A DNA stretch of 64,000 nt from Methylomonas rapida (GCF_024360925.2 NZ_CP113517.1:2728001-2792000); one strand, 5' to 3'. Positions 17,223 through 26,294 are shown, counted from the first letter of the stretch. The notes: a model not told the origin generated them from the letters alone. Program-made: numbers and translations.

Positions 17223-19063
17223 AATCCGATTACGACTACCAGTTTCCCTGGCGACCCATCTTCGAGGTGTATGCCATCTCGGGTTGGTTGGGCGGTGCCG
17301 GATTGGCATATTTCACCAGCCGCTGGTCGGGCCTGCCCCGCGAACCCTTCGATTGGTTGATGACGGCGTGCGCCGTGATGGCGTGTTGGCGGCTGTCACC
17401 GGCATTGAGTCTCTGGTATCGCAAACGCCGGTTGCGTCAGTTTCGGTTCCAATATCTGGATACCGAGAAGCTTGTCACCCTGGTGAAGCGCAACCCCGAG
17501 GCTTTGTGGTTCGGCTGGGGCTTCGATTGGGCGCAAAAGCACGCACAATTGGCGTATGAAATTCTGAAACGGGATGTCTCGACGCTGATTCCGAGCGATC
17601 ATCAGCGCATGGGCTCGGCCTGGATACATGGATTGGAAGTGTCCGAAAGCGATATCCGCCAGCCCTTACAGCATACCGCCGGCCATACGCTTTTGGTCGG
17701 TACCACCGGCGCCGGTAAAACGCGTGCCTTTGACGTGTTGGTGACACAAGCTGTGTTGCGCGGCGAAGCGGTGATCATCATCGACCCCAAAGGCGACAAG
17801 GATTTGATGGCCTGCGCCAAACGCGCCTGCGCCTTGGCCCAGCGTCCGGATCGATTCGTGTATTTCCATCCGGCGTTTCCGGAAGACAGCGTGCGACTCG
17901 ACCCCTTGCACAATTTCAACCGGCCTTCGGAAATCGCCAGTCGTATCAGCGCCATTTCGCCCAGCGAAAGCAGTAACGATCCGTTCAAAGCCTTTGGCCA
18001 AAAATCGCTGGATAACGTCATTCAAGGTTTGATGGTGATTGAGGAACGTCCGACTTTGGTGAAATTACGGCGTTACCTGGAAGGCGGTCCTTCGACGCTA
18101 GTGATTCAGGCCTTGGAACGCTATTTCGATAATAACCTGGGGCATTGGCGGCAAGAGGCGCGACCTTACCTGAAAAACGCCAAGGACATCGATTCCAAAG
18201 CCTTGGGATTGGTGCGATTTTACCGGGAGGTCGTGCAATACCAGTTGCCGAATCTGGATTTGGAAGGCTTGTTGTCCTTGTTCGAACACGACCGGGCGCA
18301 CTTCAGCAAGATGGTCGCCTCCTTGATACCGATCATGAACATGCTGACATCGGGCTCTTTAGGCCCCCTGCTCTCCCCTAACCCTCATGATATAGACGAT
18401 CTTAGGCCCATCACCAATACCGGCCACATCATTGAAAAAGCCCAGGTCGCTTACATCGGCCTGGACTCGTTATCGGATGGCATGGTCGGCAGCGCGATTG
18501 GTTCGATTCTGTTGGCCGATTTGGCGGCCGTCGCCGGCGACCGTTACAACTACGGTGTCTCGGACCGACCCGTCAATGTGTTTGTCGACGAGGCGGCGGA
18601 AGTCATCAACGATCCCTTCATTCAGGTGTTGAACAAAGGCCGTGGTGCCAAGATTCGTCTGTTCATCGCCACCCAAACCTTCGCCGATTTTGCCGCCCGT
18701 ACCGGTTCCCAAGACAAAGCCCGGCAAGTGCTGGGTAACGTCAACAACCTGATCGCGCTGCGAATCATGGACAGCGAAACCCAGCAGTACATCACCGACA
18801 ATCTGCCCAAAACCCGATTGAAATACATCATGCGCACCCAGGGCGTGGCCACCAGTGCGACCAATCCCAGCGTATTTTCCGGCAATGTCGGTGAACGATT
18901 GATGGAAGAGGAAGGCGATCTGTTTGCCCCTCAACTGCTGGGTCAACTGCCCGATCTGCATTACATCGCCAAGTTATCCGGCGGCCGGATCGTCAAAGGT
19001 CGCTTGCCGATACTGCGGTCTGACCTAGACCAGCAACTGAACCGCCAAAGCGCCTGCTCATGA
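17219..19063 (+). CDS. traD: Type IV coupling protein TraD
   Basis: The 614-residue product has N-terminal membrane segments (about 18-33 and 45-63), a Walker A motif at 161-169 (GTTGAGKTR) and a Walker B motif at 452-460 (NVFVDEAAE), with a RecA-like core as in the SXT TraD group. It is the inner-membrane ATPase that links the relaxosome (TraI-MobI-DNA) to the secretion channel. Both ends overlap neighbours (traI by 4 bases, DUF4400 gene by 4 bases), so traI-traD-DUF4400 form one operon, as in SXT/R391. Confidence 0.94.
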   Translation: MKSDYDYQFPWRPIFEVYAISGWLGGAGLAYFTSRWSGLPREPFDWLMTACAVMACWRLSPALSLWYRKRRLRQFRFQYLDTEKLVTLVKRNPEALWFGWGFDWAQKHAQLAYEILKRDVSTLIPSDHQRMGSAWIHGLEVSESDIRQPLQHTAGHTLLVGTTGAGKTRAFDVLVTQAVLRGEAVIIIDPKGDKDLMACAKRACALAQRPDRFVYFHPAFPEDSVRLDPLHNFNRPSEIASRISAISPSESSNDPFKAFGQKSLDNVIQGLMVIEERPTLVKLRRYLEGGPSTLVIQALERYFDNNLGHWRQEARPYLKNAKDIDSKALGLVRFYREVVQYQLPNLDLEGLLSLFEHDRAHFSKMVASLIPIMNMLTSGSLGPLLSPNPHDIDDLRPITNTGHIIEKAQVAYIGLDSLSDGMVGSAIGSILLADLAAVAGDRYNYGVSDRPVNVFVDEAAEVINDPFIQVLNKGRGAKIRLFIATQTFADFAARTGSQDKARQVLGNVNNLIALRIMDSETQQYITDNLPKTRLKYIMRTQGVATSATNPSVFSGNVGERLMEEEGDLFAPQLLGQLPDLHYIAKLSGGRIVKGRLPILRSDLDQQLNRQSACS

Positions 19064-19692
19064 CCCGCAATCTGTTGTTTAGCCTGATGCTTTGGTTATT
19101 GGAAGTGATCTTGGTGGCCAGTTTTGTTTCCGACCGCTGGACGCGGGAACTGCAGCGGGCCGAAGACCGGATGATGATCGGCTATTTTGGTGTTGAAAAA
19201 GAATCTCAGATCAGCCAAACCGCGCAGCGCTGGTTTGATCGCTTGTTCGTCACCACCGGCATACGAGAAAGCGTTTTCCGCTACTTCATCCCGACCGAGC
19301 GCGAACGCCAGATGTCCAAAGGCTTCGAGGATGTGGGACGCAACGATTTGTTTCCCTTTATCGAAAGCCGGCTCAACGTGCTGTGGGACACGATCTTTCA
19401 AATGATCAAGCGCCTGACCACGGCGTGTATCTGGTTACCCTACCTTGCTGCTTCCTTGCTGCCGTTTGTCGTCGACGGACTGGTAAGGCGCAAGATCAGC
19501 CAAACCAATTTCGATTATCCCAGTCCCATGGCCCATCGCTACAGCCTTTATTTGATTCTGGGCGCGTTGTATCTGTTGCTGGTCAGTTTGACCTTGCCGT
19601 TCCCTATTCCGCCGCAAGCCGTCCCGGTGGGCGTCTTTGTCGTCGCTTATGCCGTCAACGTGCTGTTGGCCAATACGCAAAAGCGGATTTAG
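19060..19692 (+). CDS. DUF4400-type integrating-conjugative-element membrane protein
   Basis: The 210-residue membrane protein has hydrophobic segments at about 3-22, 120-145 and 160-180 plus 185-203. The gene order traI-traD-this is that of SXT-like elements, where a DUF4400 membrane protein follows traD. The segment FDYPSPMAHRYSLYLI at about 155-170 fits that family as I remember it. Function is not known; a role next to the coupling protein in the inner membrane is likely from context. Family call from position plus topology, so moderate. Confidence 0.7.
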   Translation: MTRNLLFSLMLWLLEVILVASFVSDRWTRELQRAEDRMMIGYFGVEKESQISQTAQRWFDRLFVTTGIRESVFRYFIPTERERQMSKGFEDVGRNDLFPFIESRLNVLWDTIFQMIKRLTTACIWLPYLAASLLPFVVDGLVRRKISQTNFDYPSPMAHRYSLYLILGALYLLLVSLTLPFPIPPQAVPVGVFVVAYAVNVLLANTQKRI

Positions 19693-20177
19693 AGGCAGGC
19701 CATGGATTACATCAGGTACCTGGACTGATCGCACCTCATAAAACAAGCCCCCATATTAAGTCGCAAGCTCAGCCAAACACTCGATTCACCCCGTCAACCT
19801 CTATTCCTTGTGTACCATGCTGTCGCCACTACCCCGGTGCAGCACCGGGGATCTTCATTTGCTCAATTCCCCCAGGCGTATCAGCTTTCCCCGAATGTAG
19901 AATCGGGGCAGCCTGCACATTGGCTTTTTCGAGGCTTGCTCGGCGTTAATTCGCATTACGACCTGCACACGCGCGCCGTCACCGTATATCGTGAAAGTTT
20001 CACAGAAGGCTTCAGCCAGTTCGTTACTGGCGTAATCATATCGGAATCGATGAGGGGTTGATTCGGAATGGGTGGCTGATTTAGGCTGGAATATGTACCA
20101 TTGTGGATGCAACTAAATTAACCGATTGAGAATATTCCATGGCGAAGGGATTCTATAATTTGGAGAGGTAAAGCGTC
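19693..20177. other. 485 bp without a convincing gene
   Basis: Several frames are open on both strands (for example 19810-20061 plus and 19855-20112 minus) but they overlap each other, begin at weak codons and lack ribosome sites. The plus frame contains a LHTRAVTVYRESFTEGFSQF-like string that I associate with spurious translations of repeated intergenic DNA. It marks the border between the first transfer block and the accessory region. Confidence 0.4.
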
Positions 20178-20603
20178 ATGAAACAGACCATCAGCTTTGT
20201 CACCTTGGGGGTTGCTGATCTCGAACGCAGTCGCCGCTTCTATCGTGCGTTGGGCTGGACCGAATCGCCGAGCAGTCAGACGGCTGTCGCCTTCTTTCAA
20301 GTTGGCTGCATTGCCTTTGCCTTATTTGGTCGCGAATCCTTGGCTGACGATGCCAATGTCTCGTCCGAGGGCTCGGGATTTCCGGGTTTTACTATTGCAC
20401 ACAACGTGGCTTCTGAAAGCGACGTTGAAGCGACCTTGCAGGAAGCCTTGGCTGCGGGAGGTCGTTTGATTCGAGCTGCAGAAAAAGCGCCCTGGGGTGG
20501 TTTCCGAGGTTACTTTGCCGATCCCGATGGTTTTCTCTGGGAAGTCTGTTACAACCCGTTCTTTCCCTTGGATGACCAGGGCTTCGTGAAACTGCCAAAA
20601 TGA
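20178..20603 (+). CDS. VOC-family (glyoxalase/bleomycin-resistance fold) protein
   Basis: The 141-residue protein has the vicinal-oxygen-chelate pattern: SFVTLGVADLERSRRFYRALGW at the N-terminus and YFADPDGFLWEVCYNPFF at the C-terminus, with the typical Glu in LWEV. Such proteins include glyoxalases, dioxygenases and antibiotic-binding proteins; the substrate cannot be told here. A GGAGAGG ribosome site precedes the ATG by about nine bases. It is accessory cargo with no operon partner. Confidence 0.85.
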   Translation: MKQTISFVTLGVADLERSRRFYRALGWTESPSSQTAVAFFQVGCIAFALFGRESLADDANVSSEGSGFPGFTIAHNVASESDVEATLQEALAAGGRLIRAAEKAPWGGFRGYFADPDGFLWEVCYNPFFPLDDQGFVKLPK

Positions 20604-20785
20604 GCGTCGACAGTAGGCTTGTCTATAAAAAATATTTCACCTGAACTACATTCGCCAAGGTCTTGAGTTTTCAAGCTATCCCCATTGGCTCGCAACAACT
20701 TGTTGCACCGTATCGACTTGATATTCCAGTAAAAACTGAAAAAATGCACCCCATCGATAACCTGTTGGATTTGATGGAGTGCGCT

Positions 20786-20935
20786 ATGAAAGTTTTACTC
20801 GTGGCTTTGACCATGCTGTTTTCTGCAGCGATTTTGCTGGTCGCTGGTTTTCAATTGATTCGCTTGTTCGTCACCGAAGTGGCCGAATTTGTATTGGACG
20901 CTTGGCGTAGTCCAGAATTGCCGTCGGCGCATTGA
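20786..20935 (+). CDS. Small single-span membrane protein (49 aa)
   Basis: From the ATG at 20786, which follows TGGAG by seven bases, a 49-residue protein is read: a hydrophobic segment (about 3-25), then an amphipathic acidic helix. The frame is open further upstream but that part reads poorly as protein, so I place the start here. No family recognised. Confidence 0.5.
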   Translation: MKVLLVALTMLFSAAILLVAGFQLIRLFVTEVAEFVLDAWRSPELPSAH

Positions 20936-21067
20936 ATTCACATTGCAGGTTCTTCAGCCCGTGGAGGTTGAAGACGACGATTGTTAAAACCTGTGGCGGC
21001 TAATGTGGATTAACCGCCATTTCCGCTATTCTCCAATCATAAAACCAGGCCGTGAGATCGAAGGCAA

Positions 21068-21544
21068 CTATCTCTTATACAACCGGTACGCCAGTCCAAT
21101 CAGCGTCGAGGCAATCAAGCCCATGAGCAATACATAGCCTAGATAAGCATTCGAGGCGCCAAATAAGGCATTACCCACGGTCGGCCACAAGTGGCAAATG
21201 GCAAGAGGCGAGTCAACGCAGCGCCCATCCATGTCTCCAGCCACTAGGACTGCTAGCGATTGATACAGAAAGGGATAAACCGCCACTAATGCAATAATTA
21301 ACGGAAACAAGACTTGAGTATGGCTTATCGACCTGGAATCCAACGGAGCTTGTTCCAGTTGATGACCGTCTTTGTGTTTGCTTGCAACCGACTCGATCGT
21401 CCGTTGTGCATCAAGCAGGCTGATACCATTCTTGATCCGTATCAAGCGGGCCGCTTCAACTTTATTACCACGCTGTATGGCCAATTCTGCCTCTTGTGGT
21501 ATCTGAATTTTTCTTGCTTTTCTTTTCACGATGAATCCAACCAA
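21068..21544 (-). CDS. Membrane protein with ribosomal L7/L12-C-terminal-like segment
   Basis: The 158-residue product has a basic N-terminus, then a segment (about 20-52, AELAIQRGNKVEAARLIRIK then LLDAQRTIE) that looks like the helix-loop-helix of the L7/L12 C-terminal domain, found also in small regulatory or membrane proteins. Two hydrophobic segments follow (about 78-100 and 130-152) around a short loop with two Cys. It stands alone on the minus strand. Function unknown. Confidence 0.6.
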   Translation of the reverse strand: MVGFIVKRKARKIQIPQEAELAIQRGNKVEAARLIRIKNGISLLDAQRTIESVASKHKDGHQLEQAPLDSRSISHTQVLFPLIIALVAVYPFLYQSLAVLVAGDMDGRCVDSPLAICHLWPTVGNALFGASNAYLGYVLLMGLIASTLIGLAYRLYKR

Positions 21545-21714
21545 ATAAAAATCTAGGCGATTTTACTATGAATTGACAGATCACTGATTGTCATGATCCG
21601 GTCTGATGCCTAGCAAAACCAAGATGTTGTGGCCGGTGAGATTATCAGGATTCGGCGGGTGGTTACGAGAAGTTTGGAAACGATGAAGATTATTCGTTCT
21701 TTGCTGAAGTCCAA

Positions 21715-22359
21715 CTATCTTTTAGGGAAACCCACCGTCTGCGCCAACAATACTTGTTGATCATGGGACAATTCCAATGCCTCCGCGATGGAGGCACGGT
21801 CGATCCATGCCCGGATGACCGTAGACAACCCGACGCTCGCGGAAAATAAATAGACATTTTGCGCAATGGCGCCCGCCGCTGCAGAAGCATATGATTCCCG
21901 CTGAGTGACCGGCACCATCGCCAGGCGCCGATAATCCGCGATATAAACCAAATCTAGCGGGGCTTCATCGACAAAGTCTTGATAACCCGTGATGCGTCTC
22001 AGGTCTTGTTTCACCATCAGGTCGAGAGCATGTCCGTGAGCATCGTACAGATAGGCGCCCTCAGGCAATGCGACATAAACATCGATCTCCTGCGCGTTTA
22101 AAGCCGAAGGCGCGGTACGCCCTCCATCTAGCCTATTAACGCCATAAGCCGCCCACAACAAGTCGGAAAGTAGCTGCAACGGCAAAGCATCAGGAGCAAA
22201 CTCACGCGCAGAACAGCGTTTTAGCAACGTCTCCATCAGCGGGAGCCCACCCGCTTTCTCTGGCGGAGGAAGCGCGATCGATTCCTTCGATTTCCCTCGA
22301 ACGGGTCCGGGACGCAGTTGTCCCATTATTCCCAATGCCAATTTGGTCAAAGTGCTCAC
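21715..22359 (-). CDS. Nitroreductase-family (SagB/ThcOx-type) oxidoreductase
   Basis: Read from the GTG at 22359, which has GGAGAGG five bases upstream, the product is 214 residues. The pattern is that of SagB/ThcOx-like nitroreductases: LLKRCSAREFAPDALPLQLL then LLWAAYGVNR, a TAPSALNAQEIDVYV segment, and AAAGAIAQNVYLFSASVGL, which form the FMN pocket. These proteins reduce or dehydrogenate small substrates, and some modify thiazole/oxazole peptides. With no cyclodehydratase next to it, a peptide role is not indicated. A TTG 21 codons upstream is an alternative, weaker start. Confidence 0.8.
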   Translation of the reverse strand: MSTLTKLALGIMGQLRPGPVRGKSKESIALPPPEKAGGLPLMETLLKRCSAREFAPDALPLQLLSDLLWAAYGVNRLDGGRTAPSALNAQEIDVYVALPEGAYLYDAHGHALDLMVKQDLRRITGYQDFVDEAPLDLVYIADYRRLAMVPVTQRESYASAAAGAIAQNVYLFSASVGLSTVIRAWIDRASIAEALELSHDQQVLLAQTVGFPKR

Positions 22360-22463
22360 GGTGGCCTCTCCAGATTTGGTGAAGTAAGAAGAACTGAATC
22401 GGTTATGCTGCTTTGAACGCAATGACCTTCACAAAATTGCAAAGTTTAGACTTTTGCTCAAGG

Positions 22464-22664
22464 TCAGGGTATCGAATTTAATCGATTTACCAAATTCGTC
22501 ACCCGCCGCACTGACTTCTGCGACCTCACCGCCATCCCAAGCGCCTTTGTTGGTTCGCAGATCAACACCACCAATTGCTTTCCTCGTGTGACGCCGGTAT
22601 AAGCCAAGTTGCATTCCAGCAAGGTGTAATGCTGCATCGCAGGCGGCATCACTATTTTCCGCAT
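22464..22664 (-). pseudogene. C-terminal remnant of a RecD2-like helicase
   Basis: About 66 codons encode [20 protein letters not shown], then KALGMAVRSQKSVRRVTNLV and so on. This aligns with the last residues of the RecD2-like protein at 41666-43861 ([40 protein letters not shown]). The rest of a helicase gene is missing upstream on the minus strand. Roughly half the residues are identical, so it is a paralogue remnant, not a fresh copy of the other gene. Confidence 0.7.
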
Positions 22665-22800
22665 TTATCGCTGCGACAACCGGCCGCGCGGCAATGCGCC
22701 GCATTTTGGCACAAAAACGGTTCTGATAAATTACACACGCTTGTTCGTTGGGGGGAACGTAACAGGGTAAGTTCAAATCCATTTTTTAAGGAATGAAAGC

Positions 22801-23046
22801 ATGAAAAAATCCGTGGTTACCTCAATGTCCATCCTTGCGCTAGCCCTGGCCGGCTTGGCGATGTTCAACAGCAGCGTTGCCAGCGAAAGCAGCGAAGACG
22901 CCAAATCAGTCGCCTGGTACGTCGCCAATATTCAAGAAGCCCGCCAACAAAATCAAGCGTGCTATAACACGCCCGGCCTGCAATCTACGCCGAATTGCGT
23001 CAACGCCTTACACGCCTTGGAAATCAGTTTCAAAGGCGGCAACTAA
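22801..23046 (+). CDS. Small exported EexN-like protein, candidate entry exclusion
   Basis: The 81-residue product has an N-terminal signal peptide (about 1-27) and a short mature part with SVAWYVANIQEARQQNQACY, then TPNCVNALHAL. The pattern W/Y-Y-x-x-N-x-x-E-A ... C ... C-x-N-A resembles EexN-type entry-exclusion lipoproteins of conjugative elements. Unlike those I know, it has no lipobox Cys, so it would be periplasmic rather than lipid-anchored. AAGGA lies eight bases before the ATG and a strong terminator follows at 23125, so it is a single-gene unit. The family assignment is an inference from a short motif. Confidence 0.5.
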   Translation: MKKSVVTSMSILALALAGLAMFNSSVASESSEDAKSVAWYVANIQEARQQNQACYNTPGLQSTPNCVNALHALEISFKGGN

Positions 23047-23124
23047 TCCTTCGATCCAGTTCCTCGATAGTACCAAACCTGCCCGAGGGTAGGTTTACTT
23101 TTGTATGCGTAGTATCCTTCTCAT

Positions 23125-23149
23125 ATCCGGCCCCGTGCCGGATTTTTTT
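23125..23149 (+). terminator. Rho-independent terminator after the EexN-like gene
   Basis: Stem ATCCGGC / GCCGGAT with a five-base loop, followed by a run of seven T. It ends the transcript of 22801-23046. Confidence 0.85.
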
Positions 23150-23308
23150 CGGCGAATGGCCCATGCAAACAGAATGGAAACGATGCGCTGAGCTGAGAAT
23201 CCCCGGCCCGTTGGATTGCCACATGGCAAAACCTTACTTGGGCTGGCGATCAATGTCGGCCGGAATCAGTGTCATAATCGCCCGTTTTCAACCACACAAG
23301 GAGTCACT

Positions 23309-23584
23309 ATGAACAAATCCGAATTAATCGATAGCATCGCCCAACACGCCAATCTGACTAAAGTCGAGGCCGGCAAAGCTTTGGAAGGCTTGATCCATAG
23401 CATCGAAAACACCCTGAAACTAGGCAATAGCGTAGCCTTGGTGGGTTTTGGCACTTTTGAACTCAAACACCGGGGCGAACGCAAAGGCCGTAATCCGCAA
23501 ACCGGCGCCGAGATCACCATTGCTGCGTCGACCGTGCCGAGTTTCAAACCGGGCAAGGCTTTGAAAGATGCCGTCAACGGATAA
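23309..23584 (+). CDS. HU-family DNA-binding protein
   Basis: The 91-residue protein is a complete [22 protein letters not shown] at the start, the [20 protein letters not shown] arm motif at about 47-66 and [13 protein letters not shown] at the end. AAGGAGT lies six bases before the ATG, which settles the start over an upstream in-frame codon. A nucleoid protein carried on a plasmid may help host fitness or act in replication or transfer complexes. A remnant of a second hup gene lies at 59307. Confidence 0.95.
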   Translation: MNKSELIDSIAQHANLTKVEAGKALEGLIHSIENTLKLGNSVALVGFGTFELKHRGERKGRNPQTGAEITIAASTVPSFKPGKALKDAVNG

Positions 23585-23688
23585 AGCCGCGAGAGAAAAA
23601 CGGTTAAGCCATTCGAGCTATTGCATGCTTGCTCTAATGGCTTAGCGTACTATTTTTGCTAATTCTGTGACTATCCTAATCCAAACCG

Positions 23689-24024
23689 ATGACAGACTCC
23701 GCCTGGACTAAACAAGGCGCAACATTGAGCCTCAATAACGCTTGCAAGGAGTTTGGCCTTTCCGAACAAGACATCATCCATTCGATTCAACAAGGCAAAT
23801 TGCAATATCGGCTCAATTACGCGCATGGAAATCCTTATTACAAGTTACTCAGAAAGGAAGCACAGGCATTGGCCCAGGCATTATATGGCGATGATTACTT
23901 GAAAAAGCAGGCGCTTGAACATGAATGGCTGACAGTAAACAAAGAAATCAATAGCCTGAAAAGGAAACTTTCAAAACTCGAAAAACAAAAAGCAGAACTG
24001 TCCCAAAAACTGGGTATCGCTTGA
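23689..24024 (+). CDS. Hypothetical protein with helix-turn-helix-like start and coiled coil
   Basis: The 111-residue product has an N-terminal half (about 10-45: TLSLNNACKEFGLSEQDIIH and SIQQGKLQYRLNYAHGNPYY) that reads like an excisionase/MerR-type wing-helix, and a C-terminal coiled coil (about 75-110, LEHEWLTVNKEINSLKRKLS and on). That layout suggests a small dimeric DNA-binding protein. I do not know a named family. It begins 104 bases after the HU gene. Confidence 0.6.
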   Translation: MTDSAWTKQGATLSLNNACKEFGLSEQDIIHSIQQGKLQYRLNYAHGNPYYKLLRKEAQALAQALYGDDYLKKQALEHEWLTVNKEINSLKRKLSKLEKQKAELSQKLGIA

Positions 24025-24058
24025 ATGGAAGTGTTGTCCGCGCGGGGAATGTAAGCAG

Positions 24059-24298
24059 ATGCCAGTGAGCGATTGGTTCGGTCTGTTGTTTGGCGTGCTA
24101 TTGGTCGGAAGCGGGTATTTTTCCATCAAAAGAAAACGTTCCTCACACACCCAGTACGGCCGGTTTGAAGGACAGAGCGCCATCAACGTGGGTCTTTTCT
24201 GGCTTGTTTTGGGCCTGATGTTCATTGCCGGCACGTTGTTTGACATTCCGATTTTCAAATCATTGATCGGATTTATCCTAGAACGGCGGCGTTATTGA
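24059..24298 (+). CDS. Small two-span membrane protein (79 aa)
   Basis: Two hydrophobic segments (about 6-22 and 44-63) are joined by a basic, polar loop (SIKRKRSSHTQYGRFEGQSA). It follows the coiled-coil gene by 34 bases on the same strand. Nothing in it points to a function. Confidence 0.5.
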   Translation: MPVSDWFGLLFGVLLVGSGYFSIKRKRSSHTQYGRFEGQSAINVGLFWLVLGLMFIAGTLFDIPIFKSLIGFILERRRY

Positions 24299-24377
24299 GC
24301 GCGTTGGTTTTCGCGAAAAGAGGTTGGAAAAATCTTAGCGCAGGATTTTTCTGAATTCAGTTAATTCTCCTCAAACA

Positions 24378-24671
24378 ATGACGGATGAACAACTTCATGA
24401 ATGGTGGCCCGATTTGGCGGTCGTGGTTATTGGCCTAAGAAGATTGGATTATCGCGCCGAAGTCGATGGTTTACTCTCAAATATCGGCGCCTGCACTTGT
24501 TCATCGGAAGTTCTGGCGGCTGTCGGCGATTTTCTACAAAAACGGCGAGGCTTCTATCACCAACTAAACCACTTAGAGCAACGCGCATGGGATACGGTCG
24601 CTAAAGATGTATATCGGGCATTCCCTGGAGCGCGATTGAGAAACTGGCTGTTACAGCTATGGCCGCGCTAG
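24378..24671 (+). CDS. Hypothetical protein (97 aa)
   Basis: The product is soluble and mostly helical, with a Trp-rich N-terminus (MTDEQLHEWWPDL) and a basic, Trp-rich end. It is not recognised. It may be the last member of a small-gene run (23689-24671). A hairpin GCCTG/CAGGC followed by A residues lies at about 24821-24847, just before the IS110 element. Confidence 0.5.
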   Translation: MTDEQLHEWWPDLAVVVIGLRRLDYRAEVDGLLSNIGACTCSSEVLAAVGDFLQKRRGFYHQLNHLEQRAWDTVAKDVYRAFPGARLRNWLLQLWPR

Positions 24672-24852
24672 CCCCACAATAATTTTGTCTGCGAGTTTGT
24701 TGATTTGCATTATGTGGCACGCCCTATTTAACGTGCAAACCCGTATTGACCCTATCGCTGGTGAAGCGATTAACTGGGATATTACTCTGAAAGATACGCT
24801 GCGCGGGAGGCGAGCGCGAGCCTGACCTAAACAGGCCGAAAAAAATGATGTT

Positions 24853-26227
24853 GGGTCACACGCCAGTTAGGGCGTGATATAGCCGTATTGGATGAGCTTT
24901 TTGATCCAACGCGGCGCGTTGCGCTGGACAGCCAGTGCTTCGTAGTCCGTATCGGCATCCCGGTAATAATCGCCGCGCTGGATCAACAAAAACACGATTT
25001 TCAGTAACTTATGGGCGATGGCAAAAATGGCGCGCTTGCGCCCGCGTCGTATCAGCAAAGCCTTGAACTTGTCTTGTAAGCGGCATCGGGTTCGACTGGC
25101 GGCATTGGCGGCTTCGCACAAAATGCGGCGCAGATAAGGATTGCCTTTGCGGGTCCTGGCCGATTTTCGTTTGCCGGCCGACTCGTTTTGGCCGGGGCAG
25201 ACGCCGGCCCAGGAGGCCAGTTTATCGGCTGAGCCAAAGGCACTCATGTCGTCGCCGATTTCGACCAATAACATCGCGGCGCTCAGTTCGTCGATCCCCG
25301 GTATCGTCTGCAGATTTTGCAGTATCCCTTGATAGTCACGCAAATGGCTCAGCAAGGTTTGGCGAAACCGACCGATACGCGCTTCCAATTCGTCGAGATG
25401 CGCCATCAATTCGCGAATGACGAAGCGGTGACAGTCCGACAGTTCCCCCGCCAAGGCCTCGCGCAATTCATCGGGCGTGGCTTTCAGGCGTGGATCGGCA
25501 TGGGCTACTAATTGCTCGGGTGTTTCGCCGTCCAGCAAGCCTTGGATCATGGCTTTGGCCGATTTGCCGGACAAATCGCTGATCACGACGGACAGGCGAA
25601 TGCCGGCGTCGGTCAACAATTTGTGCAAACGGGTTTTCTCGCCGGCGGCGATGCCGGTCAGTTTTTGCAGTTGCCGGGCGATCAGACGATAGTCGCGGAA
25701 ATGTTGAGGCGGCACGAAGCCTCCACGCAACAAACCGCTTCGGGCTAGAATAGCCAGCCATTGCGCGTCGTTGATATCCGTTTTGCGTCCAGGGACTTGC
25801 TTGACATGGCGAGCATTGACCACGGCCAAATTCAAGCCATACCACTCCAATGCCGCATAGGGACTCTTCCAATAAATGCCCGTGCTTTCCATGACCACCA
25901 ACTCCGGATGAAAGGACGCTACCCACGCGGCCATTTCGCGCCGATCCCGTTTGAAACCACCAAACTCGCGCACTTCGGTGACGACCTCGCCCAGGTCGTT
26001 TTCATACAGGACACAGACGGTCAGCTTGGCTTGGTGTACATCCAGCGCCGCCACACAACGATAGACTGCCGTTAATTCCATCATGACCTCCCAGGGTGTA
26101 AACTTGATGTGCAGGGAGGCGGCGGATGCCAGGCTAAATTCACCTTCAGGTTTGAACAGCCCGAGGTCTTATTACTCTGCGATCTCTTACGATTTATGCC
26201 AGGGTACGAGTTAGTCTGACGGGTCAC
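24853..26227 (-). mobile_element. IS110-family element 1 (approximate ends)
   Basis: An intact IS110-family transposase lies inside. The heptamer GGGTCAC occurs at 24853-24859 and again at 26221-26227 in the same direction, about 1.37 kb apart; this would fit the short core/target sequence shared by both flanks of IS110 elements, which have no classical inverted repeats. About 140 non-coding bases precede the transposase (26085-26227), the place where IS110-group elements encode their bridge RNA. Ends and RNA are inferred. Confidence 0.6.
24867..26084 (-). CDS. IS110-family transposase (element 1)
   Basis: The 405-residue protein has an N-terminal RuvC-like DEDD domain (ALDVHQAKLTVCVL, then ESTGIYWKS, VKQVPGRKTDINDAQWLA) and a C-terminal Tnp_20 domain (LQTIPGIDELSAAMLLVEIG, DKLASWAGVCPGQNESAGKR). 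Both are typical of IS110 recombinases, which join DNA using a bridge RNA. The frame is intact and of normal length. It is not a copy of the second IS110 protein at 28653, from which it differs strongly. Confidence 0.93.
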   Translation of the reverse strand: MMELTAVYRCVAALDVHQAKLTVCVLYENDLGEVVTEVREFGGFKRDRREMAAWVASFHPELVVMESTGIYWKSPYAALEWYGLNLAVVNARHVKQVPGRKTDINDAQWLAILARSGLLRGGFVPPQHFRDYRLIARQLQKLTGIAAGEKTRLHKLLTDAGIRLSVVISDLSGKSAKAMIQGLLDGETPEQLVAHADPRLKATPDELREALAGELSDCHRFVIRELMAHLDELEARIGRFRQTLLSHLRDYQGILQNLQTIPGIDELSAAMLLVEIGDDMSAFGSADKLASWAGVCPGQNESAGKRKSARTRKGNPYLRRILCEAANAASRTRCRLQDKFKALLIRRGRKRAIFAIAHKLLKIVFLLIQRGDYYRDADTDYEALAVQRNAPRWIKKLIQYGYITP

Positions 26228-26294
26228 GTTACTGGTTCAGGATCAAGTCGCTAAGAATTTGATCGACCTCTACCCGCCGCCTCCCGCGCAGTAT

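Noticed and set aside
19855..20112. 85-codon minus-strand frame
   Set aside because: Begins at TTG without a ribosome site, overlaps an equally open plus frame, and matches no family I know.
21715..22359. SagB-like oxidoreductase as part of a thiazole/oxazole peptide cluster
   Set aside because: No cyclodehydratase, precursor peptide or transporter gene is near; the radical-SAM cluster is 38 kb away.
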